A stretch of 64,000 nucleotides of DNA from Caballeronia mineralivorans PML1(12). Lineage in GTDB: Bacteria; Pseudomonadota; Gammaproteobacteria; Burkholderiales; Burkholderiaceae. Made by a program: the position numbers and the translations under genes. The stretch lies in assembly GCF_001028175.1 (NCBI RefSeq), contig NZ_AEJF01000092.1, positions 32,027 to 96,026 of the forward strand, read 5' to 3'. Of the stretch, positions 25,469 to 34,669 are shown one piece after another; within the stretch, counting starts at the first letter, position 1; the number at the start of each line of letters is the position of its first letter. Under the pieces are notes generated by a model. It did not search any database and had not been told where the DNA came from. It saw only the letters and a program-made list of their open reading frames with translations.

Positions 25469-26329
25469 ATGAGACTGATCAAAAAACTGCTTGTTTTAAG
25501 CACTTTAAGCGCTGCGCTGGCTGTAACCAGCACAGCGGTATTCGCCGCCGACGCGAAACCGACCATCAAGATCGGCTACGTGGAAGGCTGGGACGATAGC
25601 GTGGCGACAACGAACGTGGCGGCGCAAATCATCGAGAAGAAGCTGGGTTATCCCGTGCAACTCGTGCCGGTTGCCGCCGGCGTGATGTGGCAAGGCGTGG
25701 CGCGCGGCGACCTCGACATGACGCTGTGCGCGTGGTTGCCGGTCACGCACGGTGCGTACTGGGAGAACTTCAAGTCAAAGGTCGTCGACCTCGGCACCAA
25801 CTTTCCCGATGCGAAGATCGGCCTGATCGTGCCGGAAGATGTGGACGTCACGAGCCTGGCGGATCTTGAAGCGAAGAAGGCGGAGTTCGGCGGTCGGATC
25901 GTTGGTATCGACGCAGGTGCCGGCGTGATGCAGAAAGCAGGCGAGGCGATCAAGGCATATAACCTCGACTACACGTTGATGCCGAGCTCGGGTAGCGCGA
26001 TGACGGCAGAATTGGCGCGCGCGGAAAACGCGAAGAAGCCGATCATTGTGACGGGCTGGAAACCGCACTGGATGTTCGCGAAGTACAAGCTGAAATTCCT
26101 GGAAGATCCGAAGAAGGTATTTGGTGAAGCGGAGCACGTCGACAACATCGTCAATCCGGAACTCGAAAAGAAAGCGCCTACTGTGGTCGCTTTCCTGAAG
26201 AAGTTCCAATGGAAACCGGGCGAGATCGACAGCGTGATGCTGGCAACGACGAACGGCGCCAAGCCGGCCGCTGCTGCCGATGCATGGATCGCCGCTCACG
26301 GCGACCGCGTGGCGAGCTGGACGAAGTAA
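25469..26329 (+). CDS. Glycine-betaine-type ABC transporter substrate-binding protein (OpuAC family), BetX-like
   Basis: A 286-residue periplasmic protein with a signal peptide (KKLLVLSTLSAALAVTSTAV, cleavage likely after VFAA-D). The mature part has IKIGYVEGWDDSVATTNVAA, WLPVTHGAYWENFK and ITGWKPHWMFAKYKLKFLED-like blocks of the OpuAC family, with aromatic residues suited to binding trimethylammonium groups. No permease or ATPase gene is nearby. Pseudomonads use several such proteins (BetX, CaiX, CbcX) with one CbcVW core, which fits this layout. It follows gbcB by 142 bases and ends at a strong terminator. Confidence 0.88.
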   Translation: MRLIKKLLVLSTLSAALAVTSTAVFAADAKPTIKIGYVEGWDDSVATTNVAAQIIEKKLGYPVQLVPVAAGVMWQGVARGDLDMTLCAWLPVTHGAYWENFKSKVVDLGTNFPDAKIGLIVPEDVDVTSLADLEAKKAEFGGRIVGIDAGAGVMQKAGEAIKAYNLDYTLMPSSGSAMTAELARAENAKKPIIVTGWKPHWMFAKYKLKFLEDPKKVFGEAEHVDNIVNPELEKKAPTVVAFLKKFQWKPGEIDSVMLATTNGAKPAAAADAWIAAHGDRVASWTK

Positions 26330-26352
26330 GTTTTCCGCGCTTCATTAGCTTC

Positions 26353-26388
26353 AACGAAAAACGCCGCTTTTTAGCGGCGTTTTTCGTT
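26353..26388. terminator. Bidirectional rho-independent terminator
   Basis: AACGAAAAACGCCGC (26353-26367) and GCGGCGTTTTTCGTT (26374-26388) form a perfect 15-bp stem around the loop TTTTTA. A/T runs on both sides allow use in both directions. It lies between the convergent binding-protein gene and purU and closes the glyA-gbcB-betX side. Confidence 0.93.
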
Positions 26389-26403
26389 ATTCCTGACAGA
26401 GGC

Positions 26404-27291
26404 TTATTGCAGCACCACCGTCCGGTCGCCGTTGATAAACACGCGCCGTTCAATGAACGCCTTCACCGCGCGTGCGAGCGTGATGCATTCCACGTCGCGC
26501 CCCGTCGCGAGCAAACGCTCCGGCTTGTAGGAGTGATCCACGCGTTCGACCACTTGTTCGATGATCGGACCTTCGTCGAGGTCGTCGGTCACAAAGTGGG
26601 CTGTTGCGCCAATCAACTTCACGCCACGCGTATGCGCCTGGTGATACGGCTTCGCACCCTTGAAGCCGGGCAGGAACGAATGATGGATGTTGATCGCGCG
26701 CGCGGCTAGCTTCCGGCTCGTCTCGCCCGACAGAATTTGCATATAGCGCGCAAGAATCATCAACTCCGCACCTGACGACTCGAACAAATCGAGCAGGCGC
26801 GCTTCCTGTTGCGGTTTGGTGTCGGCGGTGACGGGAAGGTGATGAAACGGTAAACCATGCTGCACGGCCAGCGGTTCCAGATCGCGATGGTTCGACCCGA
26901 TCCCGACAATATCCATCTTCAGCTCGCCCATGCGCCAGCGGAACAACAGGTCCGCGAGACAGTGCTCGAGCTTCGATACCATGATGAGCACCTTCGGCCG
27001 CGCAGCCACGTTGTGGATCGCCCACGTCATGGAGAAGCGTTCGGCAATAGGCGTGAACTCCTGCTGCAACGCGGCGATCTGCAGCGTTTCATCGTGGTCC
27101 ACGCCATGGAATACGCAGCGCACGAAAAAACGCTGGCTGAGGTCGTCGTCGAAGACGGTGAGTTCATCGACATAACACTGGTGCCGGTCGAGGAAGCCGA
27201 CCACGGCGGCGACTTGTCCCGCGGCGCTCGGACATGCGATCGTCAGCACGAGTTGATGAGGAAGGGTGTCAATGACGATATCACCGGCCAT
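26404..27291 (-). CDS. purU: Formyltetrahydrofolate deformylase
   Basis: A 295-residue enzyme hydrolysing 10-formyl-THF to formate and THF. The N-terminal ACT-like domain starts LVLTIACPSAAGQVAAVVGF; the C-terminal formyltransferase-like domain contains INIHHSFLPGFKGAKPYHQA, with the Asn and His of the hydrolase site, and ARYMQILSG. The start was set at ATG 27291, preceded on the minus strand by GGAGAA; an in-frame ATG 17 codons further upstream has no clear ribosome site. purU genes accompany sarcosine and betaine catabolism in Pseudomonas, where they regenerate free THF from the C1 units. Confidence 0.95.
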   Translation of the reverse strand: MAGDIVIDTLPHQLVLTIACPSAAGQVAAVVGFLDRHQCYVDELTVFDDDLSQRFFVRCVFHGVDHDETLQIAALQQEFTPIAERFSMTWAIHNVAARPKVLIMVSKLEHCLADLLFRWRMGELKMDIVGIGSNHRDLEPLAVQHGLPFHHLPVTADTKPQQEARLLDLFESSGAELMILARYMQILSGETSRKLAARAINIHHSFLPGFKGAKPYHQAHTRGVKLIGATAHFVTDDLDEGPIIEQVVERVDHSYKPERLLATGRDVECITLARAVKAFIERRVFINGDRTVVLQ

Positions 27292-27427
27292 GCGGTTCTC
27301 CACTATGCAAATGGCAGCGCCGCGAAGGCGGCGCGTATACATCGCAGTAGAACAAACTACACGGGGTGGCGGCTAGAAGCTAAACGCCGTGGCGCTGGTA
27401 TCGGAGCGTCAGGCGGTTCAGGCAGGT

Positions 27428-28348
27428 TCAGGCTGTCACGCCGCACTCGACGAGCAGCCAGTCGCGAAACGCACACACGGCTGTAGTTTGAGCGCGCGGC
27501 GCATTCAAAAGATATCCGCCGTCCGTTGTGACGGGTGTGTCGAACAACTCGATCAGTTGACCGCTCGCGACGAGTTCGTCCACCAGGGGTGCCCAGCCAA
27601 GCGCCACGCCTTGGCCCATGATCGCAGCATGCGCGACGAAGCCGTAGCTGTTGAACGTGATGCCGCGATGCGCGGGCGGCGCCGCCAGCCGGTGCGCCGC
27701 GAACCAGCCATGCCACGACAGCCAGCGCTCGGGGTTCGTCGGCTCCAGATGCAGCAGCGGCAGGTTGATGAGGTCCGAGGGATGACCGGGCTTGCCGTGT
27801 CGCGCGAGAAACGCCGGACTGCACACGGGCGTGACTTGTTCGGGAAACAATTTGACCGTGCCGCGTCCCGCCCAGTCGGTCGCCGCATGACCGAAACCGA
27901 TCACGATATCGGCATGATCGTGATCGGCGGCGAGCACGTCTTGCGCCGTGGTGATCTTTACATCGACGTCCGGCATCAGCGCCTTGAATTGCGACAGGCG
28001 CGGCATCAGCCAGTACGTCGCGAAGCCGAAGTCGGTCAGGAGATTGAGCGAGCGCTGCGCGGGCGCGGCGTGACGCGCGCGGATGTCGTTGGTAGCAATG
28101 CGGATGGTGTCCAGGCTCTGGCGCACGGCTTCGAACAGGCGTACGCCATCCTCGGTCAACGTCACGCCGCGGTGCCCACGCTCGAACAGTGGCGCACCGA
28201 GGTTTTCCTCAAGCTGCACCACGCGCTGGCTGACGGCCGGCTGCGTGGAGCCGAGTTCGCGGGCGGCGGCGGTGAAGCTGGCGAGACGCGCGGCGGACTC
28301 GAACATCGATAGCGCCTGCATTGGCGGCAAACGGTCTTGTCTCGACAT
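27428..28348 (-). CDS. LysR-family regulator of choline-sulfate utilisation
   Basis: A 306-residue LysR protein. The N-terminal helix-turn-helix is FTAAARELGSTQPAVSQRVV (residues about 25-44), followed by LEENLGAPLFERGHRGVTLT; the co-inducer domain runs from about 95 (SLNLLTDFGFATYWLMPRLS). It is divergent from the choline-sulfatase gene, and a perfect 14-bp palindrome lies 10 bases upstream of its start. This arrangement and the sequence resemble the regulator family found beside betC in other proteobacteria, so it probably activates betC and the following binding-protein gene in response to choline-O-sulfate or choline (inference). Confidence 0.85.
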   Translation of the reverse strand: MSRQDRLPPMQALSMFESAARLASFTAAARELGSTQPAVSQRVVQLEENLGAPLFERGHRGVTLTEDGVRLFEAVRQSLDTIRIATNDIRARHAAPAQRSLNLLTDFGFATYWLMPRLSQFKALMPDVDVKITTAQDVLAADHDHADIVIGFGHAATDWAGRGTVKLFPEQVTPVCSPAFLARHGKPGHPSDLINLPLLHLEPTNPERWLSWHGWFAAHRLAAPPAHRGITFNSYGFVAHAAIMGQGVALGWAPLVDELVASGQLIELFDTPVTTDGGYLLNAPRAQTTAVCAFRDWLLVECGVTA

Positions 28349-28357
28349 AAGTCCCCC

Positions 28358-28371
28358 TTATGAGCTCATAA
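28358..28371. promoter_or_regulatory. Perfect 14-bp palindrome in the LysR-betC divergent promoter
   Basis: TTATGAGCTCATAA is a perfect palindrome placed 10 bases before the LysR gene start and about 120 bases before betC. It contains the T-N11-A spacing typical of LysR boxes. It could serve as the regulator's autoregulatory and activating site. Confidence 0.55.
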
Positions 28372-28492
28372 CGTTTTGCTCTCTTCACAGCCGCGAATTG
28401 GACGGCAATAGTGGTGCGCAATGCGGACTGTCCGCGTTTCATTTTGCTGCAATACCGCGCCACCTCTCCGATTCTATTCGAGCCTCGCTCCG

Positions 28493-30031
28493 ATGCTTAA
28501 ACCTAAACAAAATATCCTTATTCTGATGGCCGATCAAATGACGCCGTTCGCGTTATCGGCATATGGCCATCACGTCACGAAAACGCCGAACATGGACGCG
28601 CTCGCGGCCCGGGGCGTTGTCTTCGATTCTGCGTATTGCGCGAGTCCGCTTTGCGCGCCGTCGCGTTTTTCGTTCTTGTCGGGCAAGTTGCCCTCGGCAA
28701 TAGGCGCCTACGATAACGCCGCCGAATTTCCCTCGCAAACATTAACGTTCGCGCATTACCTGCGTGCGGAGGGATACCGCACGATTCTCTCAGGAAAGAT
28801 GCACTTTTGCGGTCCCGATCAGCTGCACGGTTTCGAGGAGCGCCTGACTACCGACATCTATCCGGCGGATTTTGGTTGGACGCCGAACTGGGACGACTTC
28901 GAGACGCGGCCGAGCTGGTATCACAACATGAGTTCCGTGATCGACGCGGGGCCGTGCGTGCGTACGAATCAACTCGATTTCGACGATGAAGTGACCTACA
29001 CCACGCGCCAGAAGCTATTCGATATCGCGCGCGAGCGGCAAGCCGGAAAGGACGAGCGGCCGTTTTGCGTGGTGGCTTCCCTTACGCACCCGCACGATCC
29101 GTACGCGATTCCGCAGAAATACTGGGACATGTACCGCGACGAAGACATTGAAATGCCCGCACATCGTGACACGCTGGACGCCGCGGATCCCCATTCGAAG
29201 CGCCTGCGCTATGTGTGTGAAACCGACAAGACCCCGCCGACGGACCAGCAGATCCGCAACGCACGCCATGCGTATTACGGCGCGATTTCCTACGTCGATG
29301 CGCAATTCGGCGCGATCCTCGAGGCACTCGATCAAGCGGGACTGGCCGACGACACCATCGTGATCGTGACTTCGGATCATGGCGAGATGCTCGGCGAACG
29401 GGGTCTCTGGTACAAGATGACGTTCTTCGAAGGTGGCTGCCGTGTGCCGCTGATCGTGCATGCGCCGGGCCAATTCGACGCGGCTCACGTGAGCGCGTCG
29501 GTATCGCATCTCGACTTGCTGCCGACGCTCGTGGAACTGGGTCGTGGCGCTGCGCGACCGGCATGGCCGGATACGCTCGATGGCCGGAGTCTCGTGCCGC
29601 ATCTGCGCGGCGAGCCACAGGCACACGATGAAGCCATCGGCGAGTACTTGGCCGAAGGTGCGATTGCACCGATCGTGATGCTGCGCCGGGGCGACTTCAA
29701 GTTCATTCATACGCCCTCTGACCCCGACCAGCTCTTCAGCGTTGCAGAGGATCCACTCGAACGCACCAACCTTGCCACGCTGCCGGAACACGCTGCGAAA
29801 GTGTCTGCGTTCCGCGAGGAAATCGCGGCGCGCTGGAATTTGGAAGCGCTGCGCGAAGAAGTCGTGCAAAGCCAGCGACGCCGGCAATTCCACTTCGAAG
29901 CGACCACGCAAGGTCTGATCGAATCATGGGACTGGCAACCGTCCGTCGACGCCAGCCAACGCTATATGCGCAATCACATCGACCTCGACACGCTCGAAGC
30001 GATGGCGCGTTTTCCCGCTGTCAAACGCTAA
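28493..30031 (+). CDS. betC: Choline-sulfatase
   Basis: A 512-residue type I sulfatase converting choline-O-sulfate to choline and sulfate. The start at ATG 28493 gives MLKPKQNILILMADQMTPFA and puts the sulfatase signature SPLCAPSRFSFLSGKL so that the nucleophilic Cys (converted to formylglycine) is residue 54, the same number as in the Sinorhizobium enzyme. Metal ligands ADQ (Asp14) and VTSDHGEMLGERGLW are present, and LTHPHDPYAIP matches the family. The C-terminal region WDWQPSVDASQRYMRNH is also characteristic. The usual order betC then choX-like gene is kept (44 bases apart). Confidence 0.96.
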   Translation: MLKPKQNILILMADQMTPFALSAYGHHVTKTPNMDALAARGVVFDSAYCASPLCAPSRFSFLSGKLPSAIGAYDNAAEFPSQTLTFAHYLRAEGYRTILSGKMHFCGPDQLHGFEERLTTDIYPADFGWTPNWDDFETRPSWYHNMSSVIDAGPCVRTNQLDFDDEVTYTTRQKLFDIARERQAGKDERPFCVVASLTHPHDPYAIPQKYWDMYRDEDIEMPAHRDTLDAADPHSKRLRYVCETDKTPPTDQQIRNARHAYYGAISYVDAQFGAILEALDQAGLADDTIVIVTSDHGEMLGERGLWYKMTFFEGGCRVPLIVHAPGQFDAAHVSASVSHLDLLPTLVELGRGAARPAWPDTLDGRSLVPHLRGEPQAHDEAIGEYLAEGAIAPIVMLRRGDFKFIHTPSDPDQLFSVAEDPLERTNLATLPEHAAKVSAFREEIAARWNLEALREEVVQSQRRRQFHFEATTQGLIESWDWQPSVDASQRYMRNHIDLDTLEAMARFPAVKR

Positions 30032-30074
30032 GTCCAAGCTGCTGAACCAACCACACCACCCACAGGAAGCCAAC

Positions 30075-31025
30075 ATGAAAAAGCCCTTCAAATACGCGCT
30101 ATTCTGCATTGCGGCACTTGGCGCATGCATCGGCACGGTCAGCGCCGCCGAGCCCCAAAGCTGCATGCAGGTCAAGATGGCGGACCCGGGCTGGACCGAT
30201 ATCGATGCTACGAACGCCATGGCCGGCGTCGTGCTGAAAGCGCTCGGTTATAAGCAGAGCGTCTCGAATCTCTCGGTGCCGATCACGTACCAGGGTTTGA
30301 AGAAAGGTCAGGTCGATGCGTTCCTCGGTAACTGGATGCCAGCACAAGGGCCGTTGGTCAAACCCTTCGTTGACGAGAAGTCGATTGACGTGGTGCACCC
30401 CAACCTCACCAACGCGAAGTTCACGCTCGCTGTGCCGGACTACGTGGCCGCGGCCGGCGTGCATACGTTCGCTGACTTGCAGAAGAACGCGGACAAGTTC
30501 GAGGGCAAGATCTACGGCATAGAACCGGGCGCACCGGCGAATCAGAACATCAAGAAGATGATCGATGAAAAGGCTTTCGGACTGAACGGCTGGAAGCTGG
30601 TGGAGTCGAGCGAGACGGGCATGCTGACGCAAGTCGAGCGCTCGGTCCGCGACAAGAAGTGGATTGTGTTCCTCGCTTGGGAACCGCATCTGATGAACAC
30701 GAAGTTCCATCTCACCTACCTTGACGGCGGTGATCAATACTTCGGCCCGAACTTCGGCGGCGCGACGGTCAACACGGTCGCCCGGGCCGGTTATGTGGGC
30801 GAATGCCCGAACGTGGGACGCCTCTTCAAGCAGATGGCATTCAACGTCGACCTGGAGAACGGCATCATCACCGACGTCCTTCAAAACAAGACCAACGTGG
30901 ATACCGCTGCTGCAGCGGCGCTCAAGCGCAACCCGGATCTTGTGAAGGGCTGGCTCGACGGCGTTACCACAGCCACGGGTGGAAATGGGTGGCAGGCAGT
31001 GCAAACAGCGCTTGGTTCCAAATAA
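30075..31025 (+). CDS. Choline ABC transporter substrate-binding protein, ChoX-like
   Basis: A 316-residue periplasmic protein with signal peptide (FKYALFCIAALGACIGTVSA, mature from about AEPQSC). The mature part has CMQVKMADPGWTDIDATNAM, GLKKGQVDAFLGNWMPAQGP and FLAWEPHLMNTKFHLTYLDG, closely matching the choline-binding ChoX family. It is probably co-transcribed with betC, giving uptake of choline or choline-sulfate-derived substrate. Neither permease nor ATPase lies beside it, unlike the choXWV order in rhizobia. Closely related in sequence to the carnitine-module binding protein at 33.7 kb. Confidence 0.88.
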   Translation: MKKPFKYALFCIAALGACIGTVSAAEPQSCMQVKMADPGWTDIDATNAMAGVVLKALGYKQSVSNLSVPITYQGLKKGQVDAFLGNWMPAQGPLVKPFVDEKSIDVVHPNLTNAKFTLAVPDYVAAAGVHTFADLQKNADKFEGKIYGIEPGAPANQNIKKMIDEKAFGLNGWKLVESSETGMLTQVERSVRDKKWIVFLAWEPHLMNTKFHLTYLDGGDQYFGPNFGGATVNTVARAGYVGECPNVGRLFKQMAFNVDLENGIITDVLQNKTNVDTAAAAALKRNPDLVKGWLDGVTTATGGNGWQAVQTALGSK

Positions 31026-31292
31026 CAACAGTGCGTCGCAACTGGACAGATTTGCGTCGCAAAACGTCGAGCCGCTGCAAATATGGCCTCTTACTTTTGC
31101 AAGGCTGATTAACGCTTCTTAAGATTTGGCGCGCTGATCAGCGTCACAAGCTACGGATCAAGGTATTACGCCGGTCACTGCAATAAAAAACTAGAGCGAG
31201 AAGCGTTGCGCGATGTTGACCCATCGCCGGAGCAGCGCGGATCTCGCTTTGTCCAACGAAACGTGCAAAACGGGTATCAGGGAGAATCAACG

Positions 31293-32441
31293 ATGAAGAA
31301 GCGAAATGCCGTAAAGCTGGCGGCCCTAGCGTTGAGCGCAGGCGCCGTGTCCGCACCTGCTGTGGTTCACGCGCAAAGCAGCGTGACGCTGTACGGTATC
31401 CTCGACGCCGGCATTACCTACGTCAACAACACGGGGGGATCGCACGTCGTCAAATTCGACGACGGCGTTTCTTACGGTAACCGGTTCGGCTTCAAGGGCG
31501 TGGAAGATCTGGGCGGCGGATTGAAGGCGGTCTTCGTGCTCGAGTCGGGCTTCCATCTTGGCAACGGTACGCTTGCCCAAGGTGGTGCGGAGTTCGGCCG
31601 GCAGGCGTATGTGGGCTTGCAGAACCAGTGGGGCACGATATCGGCTGGTAACCAGCTGGACATGACGAACGAGTTCATGGAGGGATACAACATCTCCTCG
31701 TTCGGCAGCGGCTACGCGATCCACCAGGGCGACTTCGACCGCATGAACGGCGACCGCTTGCCGAATTCGATCAAATACATGTCGCCCGATATCAACGGCC
31801 TGACCTTTGGCGGCATGTTCTCGTTCGGCAATACGGCGGGTAATTTCCACGAGAAGAGCTCGTACAGCCTGGGCGCGCACTATGCGCACGGCGACTTCAC
31901 GATTGGCACGGCGTACACGCGCTTGAATAACCCGAACGGCATTTACGCGTTCGACCCGTACGCGATGATCGGCACGAAGACGTTCCTCGGCCAGACCGTT
32001 GCGACCGTGAACCCCACGACGGGCGCCGTGACCGACTTGTTCAGCAGCACCGCGTTCAACGTCGACAGCCAGTCCACCGTCGGTATCGGTTCATCGTATG
32101 CGTTCGGCAACTTGATGCTGCTGGGCAACTACACGTACACCACGATCAAGGGCTTCGGACAGTCGTCGCACATGCAGGTGGGTGAAGGCGGCGCGTCGTA
32201 TAACTTCACGCCGGCGTTGATCCTGTACGGCGGTTATCAGTTCACGGCATTCGAAGGCCACAAGTGGAACATGGGTTCGCTCGGGCTGCATTACCTCTTG
32301 TCCAAGCGTACCGATGTCTATGTGTCGGGCGACTACCTGAAGGCATCGAGTGGTGTGAACGCGGTGATCGGCTATAGCTTTACGCCGTCCACGTCGAGCA
32401 CGCAAAGCGATGTCCGTATCGGCATTCGGCACTCGTTCTAA
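31293..32441 (+). CDS. Gram-negative outer-membrane porin
   Basis: A 382-residue general porin of the beta-proteobacterial type. The start at ATG 31293 follows AGGGAGAATCAACG and gives a clean signal peptide (KKRNAVKLAALALSAGAVSA, then VVHAQSSVTLYGILDAG). Typical blocks are SRFGFKG-like NRFGFKGVEDLGGGLKAVF, AYVGLQNQWGTISAGNQ, and the C-terminal IGIRHSF ending in Phe, needed for outer-membrane insertion. It has its own 267-base upstream region. Placement between choline and carnitine modules suggests a role in entry of quaternary amines, but porins of this family are usually not selective. Confidence 0.93.
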   Translation: MKKRNAVKLAALALSAGAVSAPAVVHAQSSVTLYGILDAGITYVNNTGGSHVVKFDDGVSYGNRFGFKGVEDLGGGLKAVFVLESGFHLGNGTLAQGGAEFGRQAYVGLQNQWGTISAGNQLDMTNEFMEGYNISSFGSGYAIHQGDFDRMNGDRLPNSIKYMSPDINGLTFGGMFSFGNTAGNFHEKSSYSLGAHYAHGDFTIGTAYTRLNNPNGIYAFDPYAMIGTKTFLGQTVATVNPTTGAVTDLFSSTAFNVDSQSTVGIGSSYAFGNLMLLGNYTYTTIKGFGQSSHMQVGEGGASYNFTPALILYGGYQFTAFEGHKWNMGSLGLHYLLSKRTDVYVSGDYLKASSGVNAVIGYSFTPSTSSTQSDVRIGIRHSF

Positions 32442-32467
32442 GCGCTTCCAAGTTGTACCGGCTTGCG

Positions 32468-33451
32468 TCAGCTTGCCGCGACGGTTTCCCGCAAGGGCGC
32501 CGTCGCGCGTGGCGAGCTGCGGTCCTGGCGCGGGCTGGAACCGAAGCGGGTGCGGTAGGTGCGGGAGAAATGCGATGGTGATTCGAAGCCGCATGCCACG
32601 CACACGGTGGTGATGGACATGTCGGTTTGTTGCAGTAATTCTCGGGCGCGTGCAAGGCGCAGTCCGAGATAGAAGTGGGTGGGTGTGTCTTTCATTGCCG
32701 AGCAGAACAGGCGTTCCAGCTGACGCCGCGTCACGCCGATTTCCTCTGCCAGCGCATCTGGCGACAGCGGTTCCTCCATGTGTTGCTCCATCACGCCGAT
32801 CACCTGAATCAGCTTGCGATTGTGGATGCCGTAGCGCGCTGCGATCTGCATGCGCTGATGGTCCGAGCGTTGCCGGATGCGTCCAAGCACGAATTGCTCG
32901 GACACCTGGGCGGCGAGTTCGGCGCCGTGCCTGCGTCCGATCAGATCGAGCATCAGGTCGATGGATGCCGTGCCGCCGGCGCACGTGATGCGCCGCGCGT
33001 CGATTTCGAATAGTTCCTGGCTGACCGTAAGCGAGGGATAACGCTCCTGGAACGCCGATGCCGCTTCCCAGTGCAGCGTGACGCGCTCGTGCTGCAGCAG
33101 ACCTGCTTCGGCCAGCACGAAGCTTCCTGTATCTATACCGCCGAGCGTGGCGCCCTGGCGATCGAGCCGGCGCAGCCAGTCGCCGATTTCGCGTGTGTAG
33201 CGGCTTAGCGGATTGAAGCCAGCGACTACGATTACGTTGGTGGCTGTGTGGACGTCGGCCAGGGCGCTTTCTGCGTTGAGCGAGATGCCGTTGCTGGCGC
33301 AGACCGGGCCGCCGTCGACGCTTAGGATGTGCCAGCGGTAGAGTTCGCCGCGAAAGCGGTTGGCGACGCGTAGCGGTTCGATTGCCGACATGAAGCCGAT
33401 GGACGAAAACTCGGGCAGCAGCAGGAAGTGGAAGTCTTCGGTGGCGGGCAT
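32468..33451 (-). CDS. cdhR: GlxA/AraC-family transcriptional regulator, probable CdhR
   Basis: A 327-residue regulator with the same two-domain layout as the 12.4-kb paralogue: amidotransferase-like N-domain (FLLLPEFSSIGFMSAIEPLR; LGGIDTGSFVLAEAGLL, where Asp-Thr replaces the usual Cys-Thr of the elbow) and C-terminal AraC domain (LAEEIGVTRRQLERLFCSAM; VCVACGFESPSHFSRTYRTR). It is divergent from the caiX-like and cdh genes, as cdhR is in Pseudomonas, where it activates carnitine use. The paralogue could in principle share targets. Ends close to the convergent porin (27 bases). Confidence 0.82.
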   Translation of the reverse strand: MPATEDFHFLLLPEFSSIGFMSAIEPLRVANRFRGELYRWHILSVDGGPVCASNGISLNAESALADVHTATNVIVVAGFNPLSRYTREIGDWLRRLDRQGATLGGIDTGSFVLAEAGLLQHERVTLHWEAASAFQERYPSLTVSQELFEIDARRITCAGGTASIDLMLDLIGRRHGAELAAQVSEQFVLGRIRQRSDHQRMQIAARYGIHNRKLIQVIGVMEQHMEEPLSPDALAEEIGVTRRQLERLFCSAMKDTPTHFYLGLRLARARELLQQTDMSITTVCVACGFESPSHFSRTYRTRFGSSPRQDRSSPRATAPLRETVAAS

Positions 33452-33696
33452 TACGAGGTTGGGGCGATTTGCAATCGGACTGACAAGCTAGCAAGCTGAA
33501 ATTGCGGGCGCAATGGGGCCAAATCCCGAGGCTTTCGTTTGCCCCCTGCCCTCGTGCGCATGAAAAACCGTCGCTAATAGTCAACTCCCGGTCGCAACCG
33601 GTCGCCTTCCCGTCATTATGCGGCGGTACTTTTACCCACGGTCGGATGTATCCGAACGCGTCAGTCCCTCACAGAAAACTACCGGAACAGGAAGCC

Positions 33697-34653
33697 ATGA
33701 CATCACTCCCGGCAACGAAAAAACTGCTTGCCTGTCTGTTTCTCGCCTTGACCTCGCTCGGTGCATCCGCCCAAAGCAAGGAAGACGCAACCTGCCACAC
33801 CGTTCGATTCGTCGATATCGGCTGGACCGACATCACCTCGACCACCGCACTCGCGTCGGTCGTCTTCCAGGGCCTCGGCTACGACCCGAAAATCACTCAG
33901 GCCTCTGTGCCAATCTCACTGGCCGGACTGAAAACCAAACAGATCGATGTGTCGCTCGGCTACTGGTGGCCAGTCCAGGAAAAAGCAGTCCAGCCATTCC
34001 TCGACGCCAAGCAGATCGAAAAGCTCGACCCGCCGAATCTCTCGGGCGCTAAAGCAACACTCGCCGTGCCGAGCTATGAATACGACGCCGGCCTGAAGAC
34101 CTTCCAGGACATCGCGAAACATAAGGACGAGCTCGACGGCAAGATCTACGGCATCGAACCGGGCAGCAGCGCAAACGCCCAGATCCAAAAAATGATCGAC
34201 ACCAACCAGTTCGGCCTGGGTGGTTTCAAGCTGGTGCAATCGAGTGAAGCCGGCATGCTGGTGACGGTCGACCGGGCCGTGCGCGACAAGAAGTGGGTCG
34301 TGTTCCTCGGCTGGGAACCGCATCCGATGAACATCCAGATCAAGATGAATTACCTGTCCGGCGGCGACGCGGTCTTTGGCCCGAACTACGGCGAAGCACG
34401 TGTCTACACGCTGACGAACCCCGACTTCCTCACGCGCTGCCCGAACGCCGGCAAGCTGGTGTCGAACCTGCGGTTCACCACGCAACTGGAGAACCAGCTG
34501 ATGATTCCGGTCATGAACAAGGAGCGTCCGGCGGATGCGGCAAAGGCCTATCTGAAGAAAAATCCGCAGGTGCTGGACGCGTGGCTCGCGGGCGTAAAGA
34601 CGGTCGACGGCAAGGACGGCTTGCCGGCGGTTAAGCAATATCTTGGCCTCTGA
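33697..34653 (+). CDS. caiX: Carnitine-type ABC transporter substrate-binding protein, CaiX-like
   Basis: A 318-residue periplasmic protein with a signal peptide ([20 protein letters not shown]). The start at ATG 33697 follows AGGAAGCC; a longer in-frame extension to 33502 lacks a signal. The mature part has [39 protein letters not shown] and [20 protein letters not shown], which align with the ChoX-like protein at 30.1 kb but differ in the binding region. In Pseudomonas, caiX opens the carnitine operon. It is followed after 16 bases by cdhC. No permease or ATPase is present. Confidence 0.88.
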   Translation: MTSLPATKKLLACLFLALTSLGASAQSKEDATCHTVRFVDIGWTDITSTTALASVVFQGLGYDPKITQASVPISLAGLKTKQIDVSLGYWWPVQEKAVQPFLDAKQIEKLDPPNLSGAKATLAVPSYEYDAGLKTFQDIAKHKDELDGKIYGIEPGSSANAQIQKMIDTNQFGLGGFKLVQSSEAGMLVTVDRAVRDKKWVVFLGWEPHPMNIQIKMNYLSGGDAVFGPNYGEARVYTLTNPDFLTRCPNAGKLVSNLRFTTQLENQLMIPVMNKERPADAAKAYLKKNPQVLDAWLAGVKTVDGKDGLPAVKQYLGL

Positions 34654-34669
34654 GAAAGGACGGCACGAC

